DNA of 21,593 nucleotides from Didymodactylos carnosus. Taxonomy: Eukaryota; Rotifera; Eurotatoria; Philodinida; Philodinidae. Positions 1-9,169 of this stretch are shown here, piece after piece. Both the position numbers and the translations under genes were made by a program. The notes beneath the pieces were generated by a model, which did no database searches, had not been told where the DNA came from, and saw nothing but the letters and a program-made list of their open reading frames with translations. Position 1 is the stretch's first letter. Every line of letters starts with the position of its first letter. The DNA lies in assembly GCA_905250885.1 (NCBI GenBank), contig CAJNOQ010003056.1, positions 1-21,593 of the forward strand, given 5' to 3'.

Positions 1-225
1 CATTATCATCGTTTTCATCCGTGTAATCGACAACTTCCTTCATAAAATCTAACAAATATTTAGTTAAATGACGAGGTTCTTTTTCATTTCCTTTGTTGTG
101 CCATTATCATCAGCATCAGAGCTGTTGTCATGCTGGTAATTTTTCTTATTATCACTGCCACTAGAATCATCGGAATAGTCGGCTACATCGAGCGCGGTCT
201 CTTCGTGTACTGATACTTCTTGCAG
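1..225 (-). pseudogene. Acidic coding fragment, edge of window
   Basis: Two overlapping open frames on the minus strand look coding. The first (225 down to 64) is rich in Asp, Ser and Asn, with stretches such as DYSDDSSGSDNKKN and HDNSSDADDNG, and stops at 64-66. The second (103 down to 1) reads KGNEKEPRHLTKYLLDF followed by KEVVDYTDENDDN and runs off the window. The overlap suggests one acidic, probably disordered protein region broken by a frameshift. No start codon is visible. I do not recognise the family. Acidic N-terminal regions are common in DNA transposon proteins, but nothing here proves that. Confidence 0.3.
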
Positions 226-481
226 TTAGAGAAGGAGGCAATAGTTTCAGACAGATGTTGAGCAATTTCCGGTTCTTTCTACGATATACGAGTGACATTT
301 AAATTTAAATTCCTGTTCACTAATTCGACTACGCAGTGGACAATAACGGCTATTGCCATCCTCTAAGAGTGTCACTTAGAGTTATTGCCACTTCCTCGCA
401 TAGTACAATGTTAGAACGTGTCAATTGACAAAATGAGCCGCCTCTGACCTCTGTTTGAGTTTTACTCATGAAACAGCATTC

Positions 482-563
482 AGCTGGTTAACAGCTCACA
501 TGAGTAGGAGCTGGAGCTGGTTAACAGCTCACATGAGTAGGAGCTGGAGATGGTCACCAGCTC
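482..563. repeat. 33-bp minisatellite, two perfect copies plus a partial third
   Basis: Positions 482-514 and 515-547 are identical 33-mers beginning AGCTGGTTAACAGCTCACAT. A diverged partial third copy begins at 548 (AGATGGTCACCAGCTC). Each unit carries AGCT motifs and the palindrome GTTAAC. The stretch is open for 86 codons on the plus strand from 455, but the repeat itself explains the open frame, so I do not call a gene. Confidence 0.85.
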
Positions 564-1330
564 TTTACTACATTTACTCACAGTTCACGAGCTTGAACTG
601 TCACACCCTTCCGTCATGTGTTCTTGGTGACACCAGCGGTGGTGTCAATAGCCATTCCGAACTGATATACCACCTATCCATACCTATATGTACATCGTAC
701 CTACTCATGCCTTAACCTTGCAGCAACACTATTAAGTAGAGTTCGATCACAGAGTTGTAACAGGGCCGGTGCCGGACTGGACCGGTGTAGTCCAGCGGGT
801 TGCTTGGGAAAGGACTCGACACGGAGATAAAGTAATTCAAGCGCTAACAAATTTTGTTCGACTATAACAGAGGTCAAAACGGAAACTTATTTTACTAATC
901 GATAGCTGAGAAGATTAAAATTCAGAATATGTACTATTTTTGTGTGTAAGTTTGTGTAGTTTAATAAAAATGGAAGTTTTTCTGAAACAGATGTTCTTAG
1001 GCTAATTCTGACTTAGTACTTTCTGAAGATCTGAAACAATTGTAGCAAAAGTTCGTTTCGTTTTTAGATTTTTCTATGCCTTTTTTCCCCATCCTGGTGC
1101 AGGTGCACTCATTTTTGCAATGGGCAAAGACTCTCTTCCAATCATACTTTATCTCTCTCCTGCTGTGTGTTTATTGAATCATTCCTCTCTCTCTCTCTTC
1201 GTACATATTCAGCAGCTCTCTCTCTCTCTCATTGTTCATATTTCTGTTACTCTCTCTTTGTCTTCTGCACTATATATACATATTGTACAGCTTATATTCT
1301 GCAGTCTATTGTATAACAACTCAGCAGAGC
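564..1330. other. Non-coding stretch with CT microsatellite
   Basis: No convincing gene. A short GC-richer patch at about 764-800 contains a small CTGGAC...GTCCAG stem. Interrupted CT-dinucleotide runs lie at about 1184-1260. Confidence 0.5.
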
Positions 1331-1643
1331 CATCACTGGAACAAAAAAATAAAGTTGGGTTTGAGTTGCTGAAAAGTGCTTTTTCATATTCAGCACACTC
1401 GATAACCCAGAAGATTTTCTGTTTTTCGTGAGGAGTACTTTCAAAATTTCAGGAAAATTTTTGAAACAAAATAGCACAAAAAAACTCCATGGGAAAATAA
1501 TACTAGTTTGAAAATATTTCGTAAACTTTCGGAAGTACCCCTTCATGAAAAATAGAAAATTTTCTAGATTATCGACTGTGCTGAATACGAGAAAACACTT
1601 TTCAGCAGCTCAAAACCAACTTTATTTTTTTTTCCGGTGATAG
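1331..1643. repeat. Imperfect palindrome of about 310 bp
   Basis: The left arm (about 1331-1487) is the reverse complement of the right arm (about 1492-1643), with scattered mismatches and small indels. AAAGTTGG at 1351-1358 pairs with CCAACTTT at 1617-1624, and GTTGCTGAAAAGTG pairs with CACTTTTCAGCAGC. The axis is CCATGG at 1487-1492, so there is almost no loop. No coding capacity fits it. A transcript would fold into a hairpin of roughly 150 bp. It could be a fold-back element, an inverted duplication, or two MITE copies head to head. Confidence 0.8.
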
Positions 1644-1649
1644 GGATAA

Positions 1650-2440
1650 AATTCCAAAGAGAAGCGAAAACTGATAGAAATAGATTAAATCTTTCTTAAG
1701 GCTCCCTGCTCCCCAAAAAGTCAAGTTTCCAATTAAGGTGCAGTTTTGTAATTTCCATGTGCTTAGATAGAGAAGAAAGTGCGCTACAAACAGCCATGAA
1801 GTTTCTTTCTATCTATAATCTCGTATTTCTATAGATATTCGTTTATCGGTTGATCTCTACTTCCATAAACATTAAGTTGGATTTTCTTTTTAAAAGTTTT
1901 CATTCGCCCAGGAAATTTTCCGTTTTGCATTGAATCCATATATTTCGAAATTTCTCACAGTTCGATGGATGTAAAATGTATCATGCTGACTTTTTGTTTC
2001 CTATCATAGTTTTGATGATATTTCCTGTGTGTTCTGGTGAGTTTTAGTTCTAAAAGAGAACTTTTCACGCTGTGAAAAAACGGCACATTTTGACATCAAA
2101 AAGTTTCTTCTTTTCAACTATGTGGTTCCAACTCTCAATCCAAAGTGGCCTATGCAAATTCCATAAATGTATATTATAGCTAACAATTTTCTAGGAAATG
2201 CAACATGAAAGATTAGGATGTATTTCGTAGAAAATGCGACACCACCGATGCATTGTGACTAGTTTAGCAAAAGTTGAATAAATTGATGTCTCTCACGACC
2301 GATTTGTGCCCTGCAACTACAGTAATGAGACAACTTTCATAATCAGAGGATTATGTCGTTAAGTAGTATATGGTTTTTTTCACGAGAAAGGACATTATTT
2401 GAAGTCATGACAAAATAAAAATACTAAATAGTTTCGTTAT
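1650..2440. other. Stretch with no recognisable gene
   Basis: AT-rich sequence. I see no convincing open frame, RNA gene or repeat here. Confidence 0.4.
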
Positions 2441-2454
2441 TTGCATTCTGCCTT

Positions 2455-2605
2455 AGCTGCATCATCATTGATTCAGTTATTAGTGCCCTCGTCGACACTG
2501 ATCCGGTTCTTGAATAGATACTTTTCGTCGTGTGAGCACTACTGTGATGAGGATGAAATGTCATCTGGTGCTATGAAACATCTAGGGGATAGATGAATAC
2601 TTTGC
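2455..2605 (-). repeat. Dispersed inverted copy of the 140-bp repeat
   Basis: Read on the minus strand, this segment contains AACTGAATCAATGATGATGC, TATTCATCTATC and CACCAGATGACATTT, the same blocks as the four tandem copies at 6542-7090. It is in the opposite orientation and circularly permuted: it ends one unit and starts the next. The related parts are interrupted by an unrelated stretch. It therefore derives from at least two adjacent units or from a common parental element. Confidence 0.65.
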
Positions 2606-3230
2606 TAATTGGCATTCTTCAACAACATGCGAACCGGAATGTATAAAGCGATTTCTTCACAGGGCCAACTTGCTTGAATTGATGTACGAAATTTTTTTTG
2701 TCCATCTTTTCTTTCTGTAATCAACTTCTTTATACGTTCCTTGAATTGATTTTGTATTTCTTTAATGTTGTGTGATATACCTTTTGACAGGAAGATGTTC
2801 TCAATCTCTTTCAAGTATGCATCTATAGTAATCTCATAGAGGAAGTCCGGTACACTACGTAATTTTGGATACCTCACTATCTACCTGGATTTAGCCCTTC
2901 CTATCGTGACAAAATAGGACCGTGCTATGTTTTCATGTCGCTCACGTTTTGTCCAATCATACTGCATGTTTTTTATACTTTCGTTTGTTAGCGTCTGATC
3001 AGTTTGTATAAAATTACGAATGTTTAACGTTACAGTAACCGTATTTGGAGGTGCTTGTGGAGCCTAGTGCATAAAACTTATGTCAGGTTCGAATTGTCTC
3101 AATAACTGATCGAAAGATAGATTATTTGCAAGTGCTTACGGATAAAGAAGATTTTGATTGACCAGTTTCCTTAAGCTTCTGATCGATATTTGTCTCCGCA
3201 TTTATCTTCTTTGTCTGCTGTAAGAACAAA
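2605..3230 (-). pseudogene. Decayed coding sequence, family unknown
   Basis: On the minus strand a coding-like frame runs from about 3068 to 2605, interrupted by one in-frame TAG just before the last 91 codons. Visible pieces are TVTVTLNIRNFIQTDQT, MQYDWTKRERHENIARSYF, then VPDFLYEITIDAYLKEIENI and SWPCEEIALYIPVRML. The same frame continues upstream through another TAG into NNLSFDQLLRQFEPDISFMH. Farther up, a shifted frame reads INAETNIDQKLKETGQS and is preceded by TTCTTACAG, which resembles a splice acceptor. Multiple stops and a frame change argue for a dead gene. I do not recognise the family. The mix of charged and aromatic residues looks like genuine protein and not chance. Confidence 0.45.
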
Positions 3231-3383
3231 TCTATTACGAACTGAATATGCAATTAGGTATCTCAGAGAATTACTGGTATATGCCATTCTGGACATTGAA
3301 CATATGTTTGCTTATTATCCTTGTTTGTACTTTTTTCTGGCGTCTGACGCGGATGATAAAATTATTTAATATATTTCTGAAAG

Positions 3384-4080
3384 GCGGCTATAAGGTTTTG
3401 ACTACCACATGGCATTTGCATGAGCTCGTAGCAAAACCTTTTTCTATTCAATCGTGTATATTTTGCCGAATCCCACTGCGTACCGTCAGAAAAAATTAAC
3501 ACTTTTTCGAAAAAGTTTCATTTTTGAGTTAAATATTATGTATTATAAAGTGAAATGTCGTCTACAGAATGAGCTCACTACGATCTTCGATTGAGAAGAT
3601 ACGAATTTTGTCGAGTTCGTATTTTTCGCCGAAAAACCCTAATTTTCCACTTTCAAAATGTTTCCCTGTTCTATTTAGCGCTTGAATTTTTTTCCAGATA
3701 ATTAGTATTGTAGAGCACTGAGTTCTCTACAAGATGAGATGACTTCCAGCTCTCCATCGTACTTATCGACACAGCCATAATCAATCATTTTACTGGAAGC
3801 TCTAAAAATCGCGTCTGTGACATAACATCCAAAATGATTATAGCTCTACCAAGAAGTATGGTGAAGAGCTGGAAGTCATCTCATTTTGTAGAGAACTCAG
3901 TGCTCTACGATACTAATCATCTGCAAAAATTTTCAAGCGCTAAATAGAAGAGAAGAACATTTTTAAAAAGGTTCTCACAGTACGCAGTGGGATTCGGCAA
4001 GATATACACTATTAAATACAAGGAGTATTTCTTTACAAGGTCATGTAAATGCCGTGTAGTAGTGGCAAGGTTATAATCCC
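3384..4080. repeat. Large imperfect palindrome of about 700 bp
   Basis: The inner arms are nearly exact over GTAGAGCACTGAGTTCTCTA (around 3710-3730 against 3888-3908). The outer arms pair GCCGAATCCCACTGCGTAC (3466-3484) with GTACGCAGTGGGATTCGGC (3980-3998), and the match continues outward to about 3386 and 4078. The left arm has about 150 extra bases (3485-3660) with no partner. The axis is near 3809. The right end stops about where the OTU-like pseudogene ends (4071). No convincing coding sequence lies inside. It could be a fold-back transposon or an inverted duplication with a later insertion in one arm. Confidence 0.8.
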
Positions 4081-4935
4081 TTTCGACACATTGTATCCTC
4101 TTTTACCCTGATGGCATTGTCGGCGAATTGATTTTCATTAACGGGAGTTGACGAAATTATTATTTGTGATTGAGTATTTAATCGAGAGAACACAAGAGGT
4201 ACAAAATGATTCGGAGACCAATTTCCTTTATTAAGTCTTCTTGCATCGGTCTCTTTCAAAGTATGAGTCCATAGCAATGTTACTTTATTACTTGTGTTTT
4301 ATGTTGTTTATCGGACTATAAGTGTTGTTTGATACGTCTACCAGCCAATTGTAGTCGATATTCGGGTATACGGATTGAATATGACATCTCGAAACGCTGC
4401 AAAGTGCTACGAGTTCATACATTTCTGAGCATGCATAATTTTTTACCACGGATCTGATATAATGTTCCACTAGGCCAAATATGGATTCATACATTTGCTC
4501 GTAAAGTTTGCAGTTCTTTATCAGTTCCACTACTGTTCTCACTCTTAGTTCTACAGGTGTTACTTGTAACGATGGCATTAGTCTTAACATTGACGAATAC
4601 AAACAGTTTCCAACATCGTGGGTAGCAATAGGTATCATACTTTTTACATTACTATTCAAGCATTTTTCCAGATATGCTTTAGCTATAAGATCAATTCTAT
4701 GAATGGATTGATTGAAATATTTCAATGTGACGTATGTTAAGGGTTCCATTAACTCATCGAATTCTAGTATTCGTGTGCAAGTATACTGAATTTCGAGCAT
4801 ATAATTGTCACCATTTGCTGCTGATCGTTGAAGTGCTTGCAGTAGCATAAAGAATTTATTATCACGAGGTAGGTGGTCACATCATCCACAGGATACATCG
4901 CTGGTCGGACCGTCACAAAAAACACATATTACTCG
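4071..4935 (-). pseudogene. Vertnin/OTU-like cysteine protease-fold gene, broken
   Basis: The main frame runs 4848-4288 and ends at tandem stops. The missing C-terminal part continues in the next frame (4277-4071), so a one-base frameshift lies near 4288-4300. OTU/vertnin-type landmarks appear in order: DVGNCLYSS at the Cys nucleophile site, ELRVRTVVELIKN shortly after, ALCSVSRCHIQSVYP before the break, and GNWSPNHFVPL carrying the expected catalytic His. In the family the Cys motif is usually DGNC; here the residue before GNC is Val, with Asp one place earlier. Upstream in the same frame, past an in-frame TGA near 4878, is a C-x2-C-x8-C-x2-C pattern (CVFC to CG-stop-C) that may be a small zinc knuckle. 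Frameshift plus stop mark a pseudogene. The OTU-like assignment is from recognised motifs, not a search. Confidence 0.6.
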
Positions 4936-5753
4936 TTATAATTTGATTAATCTAAAATAAAAAATATAGCTTATAAATCATCAAAAATTTGCAGAAATGT
5001 TCCAGGCAACCAAATTATATACAGAGACTGTCCTTCTCCAAAAGTCATAATAATGTGATTGCTCTCTTTACTCTTGAAATTTCATAATTTCGGAAGTATA
5101 TCAGTCAACAGCAAAAACATGTTTTGTTTTCATCAGACATGAACTTGGTTATTGAGATATTGTCTATGTTCGAGTTGTGTCAATAAATAAAGAAATATGT
5201 GAATAGAAAACATGGCATTTTTCTTTTGTTTCACTCTCAACAGAACAAGAAACAGAGTGAGTAGTGTAGTAAATAACGTTCTCAAAGTCAAGTTAAATTC
5301 GGTACCAGCGCGTGCCAGAATCAAAGTGAGAAGGTTCAGTAAACTAATGGGCTATCCAAATTTGCGGTTTCGAAAACATGTGTGTTACAAGTCAAAACAT
5401 TAATTTTGAACTGAAAAATAATTATCTTTTTAAACTCATATAGACAATGAAACTGGCCTGCTGTGTGTGCGTAACTAAATGGTGAGGTAGCATCTGAGTA
5501 GAGTAATGTAGAAAAAAAGAACAAGATCCATTATTTGTTAGGAGAACAGCAAGATGAAACAACAAATGTAAAAGAGAGAGAGGAAAAAGGCAATTTTATT
5601 TCTTGCTGCTTTATTTAAAGGCAGCAGAGTAGAAAAAACTTACAATATAGTAACGACAGTGGAAATAACTTTCATTCTCCTGAGCATTTATCATCGTATA
5701 GCTCTTAAACGTGGGCGAAACACGCCGTTCACTAAAGTACATTAGTCAGCCCA
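4936..5753. other. Stretch with no recognisable gene
   Basis: AT-rich. Short open frames on both strands (for example 5133-5324 and 5212-5403) are low-complexity overlaps with no recognisable domain. A purine-rich GAGAGAGAGG tract lies at about 5574. Confidence 0.4.
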
Positions 5754-5793
5754 CAGTAATTCCATAGTGGTGCCAGTAATTCCATAGTGGTGC
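5754..5793. repeat. 20-bp tandem duplication
   Basis: CAGTAATTCCATAGTGGTGC occurs twice, back to back and without mismatch (5754-5773 and 5774-5793). Confidence 0.9.
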
Positions 5794-5880
5794 CACAGCA
5801 TACAAACTTCATTTAGTACCTTCTCAACCTTTTGTAAAGGCATAAAAATGTTACTTTGAGTAGGAATCAAACAGCAGAAC

Positions 5881-6119
5881 ACGAGCAAACAGTGTGCTTG
5901 ATTATAATCAAAGAAACTCAGCACAGTACGAATATCTAATGTTGAGTGGAAAACCCTAATCAAAACCATGTCACATCTCGGGTCGCATAAACCGCGCAAC
6001 ACGCTAGAGCAAACAACACTATTTATCTGTTCAACAGACGGTTACCGTCATCACTTTGAGTTTCTTTGATTATAATCAACTTATTACAAAAGTTGTGGAT
6101 TTCGAGAAAACAGTGTGTT
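5881..6119. repeat. Nested inverted and direct repeats
   Basis: A 23-bp block at 5898-5920 is the perfect reverse complement of 6057-6079. Each arm contains the palindrome TTGATTATAATCAA. Overlapping or flanking these arms is a near-identical direct repeat containing AACAGTGTG (CGAGCAAACAGTGTGCTT at 5882-5899, CGAGAAAACAGTGTGTTT at about 6102-6119). The intervening 136 bp shows no gene. Confidence 0.75.
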
Positions 6120-6541
6120 TGCCAGCAGATTGGCTGAAAAGGCACAGTCTACGTATTTGGGTTTTCTTGTCTTCACAAACATTCATGAGTCTCAGTTTGG
6201 TTTTTATAGAAGGACATCCTTACTTCTTGAACAATATGAAATATTTTCCTCTGCCACCTTGAAAGGACGTGGGCCATTAAGTCCCTTTCCTGGCCCAAAA
6301 CATTTTCGGCTTTTTTGCATTGAAATGGTGTCAGGGCATGCCCAGGAACATTTTCAGATAGTGTTTTTCGCGATCGGGTTTTCGAGGCCTGAGGTCCCCC
6401 TCAGAGTCTTCGAAAAACTTTTCATTTTTGATTTTTCTCAAACACATCTAAACATATGTAATCGATCATGCTGATCACGAATACCGATGTTAGAATTCAT
6501 GAAAAGATTTTGTTCGATCAGAATCTCGGAATTACAGGTTT
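6120..6541. other. Non-coding stretch with a small GC-rich hairpin
   Basis: An open frame of 119 codons (6115-6474) has no recognisable domain, and I do not call it a gene. At 6379-6416 an imperfect hairpin has the inner stem CTGAGG/CCTCAG around TCCC and outer arms TTTTCGA/TTCGAAAA. The patch 6264-6350 is GC-richer than its surroundings and holds GGGCC...GGCCC. Confidence 0.4.
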
Positions 6542-7090
6542 GCTGATATGCGGACGAGGAGCGCGACAATAACTGAATCAATGATGATGCATCTAGTGAG
6601 GAACGCAGAAGATTAGACTATTCATGTATCTCCAAGATGTCAAACGCCACCAGATCACATTTTCACTTTGGTCAAAGCAATGCTGATATGACGACGAGGA
6701 GGACATGAACAACTGCATCAATGATGATACATCTAGTGAAGAATGCAGATCAGCAGACTGTTCATCTATCTCTTAGATCCTACATGGGAACAAATGACAT
6801 TTTACGTATCTTAACAGGAATGCTCATATGACGATGAGGCGCTTACCAACAATTGAACCAATGAAGACGCAGCTAGTGAAGAATGCTAAGCAGTAGACTA
6901 TTCACCTACCTCTTGAATGTTAGATGCTGCCAGTTCACATTTCACTTGTCTTCAATGTTCATGTGTCGACGAGAACTTCACCAACAGTTGAATCACTGAT
7001 GATACAGGTAGTGAGGACTGCATATTAACACACTATCCATCTATCTGCTAATAAGTTACAGGGTACCAGATGACAGTACAGTGTTGTCCT
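6542..7090 (+). repeat. Four imperfect tandem copies of a 140-bp repeat
   Basis: Copies start at 6542, 6682, 6822 and about 6957 (spacing 140, 140, 135). Each carries GCTGATATG-ACGACGAGG or a variant, then an AATCAATGATGATGCATC block, CTAGTGAAGAATGC, GACTATTCATCTATCTC, and a CCAGATGACATTT-like block. In several copies one frame reads acidic protein-like sequence (YDDEED, NND/IND, DTSSEEC), but stops occur in every copy. A related piece lies inverted at 2455-2605 and a weak one near 20139-20175. Confidence 0.8.
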
Positions 7091-7876
7091 GAGGTTTTCC
7101 AAAATGTCTGTTTTTTGACGGGAAGTGCTGCTTTTTAATTGATTCCTTTTTAGAAACTATACGGAACGTATATCCTGTTATGCTCGTGAGAGTGTGACAG
7201 AAATTTAGAAATCCGAAAAGCCTGAAAGTTGATAAAACGAAAAAATCGTAATAATGAAAACAGGAAAGAAAATGTGGTGGTTTTCAGTCTCCTTATTGAC
7301 ATCTTATCGAGAGGTCCCTATGGCTATTTTTGCTTGTTTTGTTTCGGTTTACGATTGAGTGTTAGATAGATGGAACGAGAATTGAGCGAGTCCAGTGACT
7401 CAAGGACTCTCGGTAGTGAACGATCACAGATTTGACTTACAGCAGTGGATGTCTTTGAATAACAACAAAAGTCAGCACACTTAATAAGAAGAATAACTTT
7501 ATATTAAATGTTGATTAATTACGTACAAAACGAGTACTTACCAGGCTGATTTCACTCTTGCTTTTACGACACCTTTTTAAGATGCAGATATAGTTTAATG
7601 TTCAATAGTTTTTGAAGATGTCGCATGTGCGCACTTTTCATAGTGTGTGCGGTTTTTTCTTTTATTTTTCGTTCAGTTGCGTTCAAACTAATGGGAATCT
7701 CCATTCAATCTTTGCAAAGTCCTCTTTGTCCTCTTTTGCAGTCATTTTTCCTCTTTTTTTATGATTTTGTTACACAAAATGCCTGAATCTTAGCAATTTT
7801 AGATTCGAATATTTAACTCTTTTAGCTGAGTATCTATCTTATGTTAAAAACTTTCAGTTGAAGCAAAGCTTTTCTT
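7091..7876. other. Stretch with no recognisable gene
   Basis: No coding frame, RNA gene or repeat that I can support. Confidence 0.4.
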
Positions 7877-7985
7877 ATACCACCCGGCACCGAGCTGCTG
7901 AATCAGATTGCAGGTCATCAAGTTAAGCACAGATTAACCTGGAACCAATTTAGCTCGAAAGACTGTGTAACCAGAATCTATCTTT
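7877..7985 (+). other. Possible diverged 5S rRNA-like sequence
   Basis: ATACCAC at 7877-7883 is followed 43 bp later by CATCAAGTTAAGCA at 7916-7929 and then CCTGG at 7938-7942. In animal 5S rRNA the same three blocks (ATACCAC, the A-box AAGYTAAGCA, CCTGG) occur in this order, and the A-box to CCTGG spacing (18 bp) matches exactly. TTAG and an AGACTG-like box follow with altered spacing, and the ends do not match. If real, it is a decayed 5S pseudogene or a 5S-derived SINE head. The match could also be chance. Confidence 0.22.
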
Positions 7986-8252
7986 GATTCGGATTCTCCC
8001 GCGTGTAACCCGGCCGAAGTAATCTGGAGGAGCTACAATTCTAAAGACAATATAAGCGGAAAGTGATCTTATCATAAATATGTGCAAAAATGCTCTATGA
8101 GTTAGTTTTGAATGTTTATCTCCTAATGATAATGAGTGCTATGAATTTTTATGGGATGAAATGTTAACGCAAAATAAATTGAATTTATATATAAAATTGC
8201 TAATGAGTGTTTATCATTCAATCATTCATCATTTTTATGTTTATATAACACA

Positions 8253-8666
8253 ATGGGTAAATTTCATAAACAAAAATTTGATTATTCAACAGCAATTTAT
8301 AATTATAAAAAGAAACTCGATATCGAATTAAATGGTTCAGTTATAACGTACAATCAAATACAACATTTATACATTAAACTTGATGACATATCATTAACAT
8401 TATTATATTTGAAAAAAATGTATGATATACAGTTTGGAATAAATCGTCCTGAAACACTAAACACATGCATGATAATGGTAACTTATTATCAAACGCGTGC
8501 TTTAGATGATGAGAAAAGATTGTATTATGCTAATGCTTGTTACAACGCTATAAAAATCACTGAAATGTTAATTGAGATCATTCATAATTGGCAATTTCCT
8601 ACAGTATTGAGTAAGAATAATAGGGTATACCGAAAAAAGTTAAAAAGAAAAATATTAAACGACTAA
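8253..8666 (+). CDS. TPR-repeat protein fragment
   Basis: The 137-codon frame starts at the ATG at 8253 and ends at 8666. It contains two to three helical pairs of kinesin-light-chain/TPR style: FDYSTAIYNYKKKLDIE (residues 9-25), NQIQHLYIKLDDISLTLLYL (34-53) with KKMYDIQFGI, and a weaker third unit with YYANACYNAIKI near residues 90-101. TPRs are protein-interaction scaffolds. The C-terminus is basic (YRKKLKRK). At 137 residues it is probably the end of a larger gene: about 8120-8200 in another frame reads ECYEFLWDEMLTQNKLN and may be older upstream coding sequence. Codon use is extremely AT-rich. A 40-bp stretch of this frame (8552-8591) is duplicated exactly at 9487-9526. Whether it is expressed cannot be seen. 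Confidence 0.5.
   Translation: MGKFHKQKFDYSTAIYNYKKKLDIELNGSVITYNQIQHLYIKLDDISLTLLYLKKMYDIQFGINRPETLNTCMIMVTYYQTRALDDEKRLYYANACYNAIKITEMLIEIIHNWQFPTVLSKNNRVYRKKLKRKILND
8552..8591 (+). repeat. 40-bp direct repeat, copy 1 (inside TPR gene)
   Basis: Identical over 40 bp to 9487-9526. Its first bases are AAAAATCACTGAAATG and its last are TTCATAATTGG. Here it is in frame within the TPR coding sequence, so this is likely the donor copy. Confidence 0.9.
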
Positions 8667-8708
8667 TACTAAAAATCAATTGAATATATTTCTATCTTAT
8701 TTAAATAT

Positions 8709-8906
8709 CATTTTGCAAGCCAAAATAGGAACGAAAAAATCTTCCATTTTGCAAGCCAATTAATTTAGAAAAAAATATAGATTGTTTCATTATATAAGTA
8801 ATCAGATGTTGTTAATAAAAGAAAGATAATTAATCAAAAGGAAAAAAGCATAATTAAGACATGATATTGAAAAAAAGGCTGGTAATAAAAGAACGATGTT
8901 CCGGCT
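8709..8906 (+). repeat. Left terminal inverted repeat of the MULE
   Basis: 198 bp, the reverse complement of 9170-9367 at about 97% by eye. It holds two CATTTTGCAAGCCAA motifs, which may be transposase-binding sites. Confidence 0.9.
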
Positions 8907-8918
8907 CATTCAAACATT

Positions 8919-9167
8919 TATCGGTGGATCGAGCAAATGTGTAAAGAACAAGATTATGCTCGCTGTCGCGGCATCTTAGAAGCAGGTAGTGATGTAACAT
9001 CCAAAAAACTGCGAAAAGAAGACGAAGACGCTGATTTCGATTTGTGTGTAGCCAAAACGGCATTAACTATTAGTGAAACAGAGTTTGAAGATTATCTTCA
9101 TCATGTAAGACGCGTAGCATATAAGTATATTTTCGAGGTCGGTAGAAAAAAGGACGGTTTGAAATAG
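8919..9167 (+). pseudogene. C-terminal remnant of a MULE transposase
   Basis: The frame reads HSNIYRWIEQMCKEQDYARC just inside the left TIR, then KKLRKEDEDADFD, then FEDYLHHVRRVAYKYIFEVG, ending at 9167, three bases before the right TIR. Animal MULE transposases end with a similar block (an NIW/YxFIExLxKEQ motif, a KK/RKY segment, and a YLxxI/V end). An ATG is present at 8937, but the homology-like part begins before it, so this ATG is internal. The catalytic DDE core and N-terminal DNA-binding part are absent, so the element cannot encode its own transposase. The family call rests on remembered motif pattern and needs a profile search. Confidence 0.5.
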
Positions 9168-9169
9168 AC

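Noticed and set aside
455..715. 86-codon plus-strand open frame
   Set aside because: It is made mostly of the 33-bp tandem repeat and has no protein-like features outside it.
764..800. tRNA-like GC patch
   Set aside because: Only one short stem; no cloverleaf, no T-loop consensus at the right distance.
1120..1546. Overlapping open frames on both strands
   Set aside because: Low-complexity CT tracts and the palindrome explain them.
3248..3499. 83-codon plus frame with hydrophobic start
   Set aside because: It overlaps the left arm of the large palindrome, has no known domain, and its hydrophobicity is what T-rich sequence gives by chance.
5742..6474. Three open frames sharing SFFDYNQ
   Set aside because: The shared peptide comes from the 23-bp inverted repeat read on opposite strands, not from related genes.
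6542..7090. CRISPR array
   Set aside because: The whole 140-bp unit repeats with drift; there are no short constant repeats separated by unique spacers.
8854..9063. Minus-strand frame in the MULE core
   Set aside because: It is antisense to the transposase-tail frame and runs into the TIR; no protein signature.
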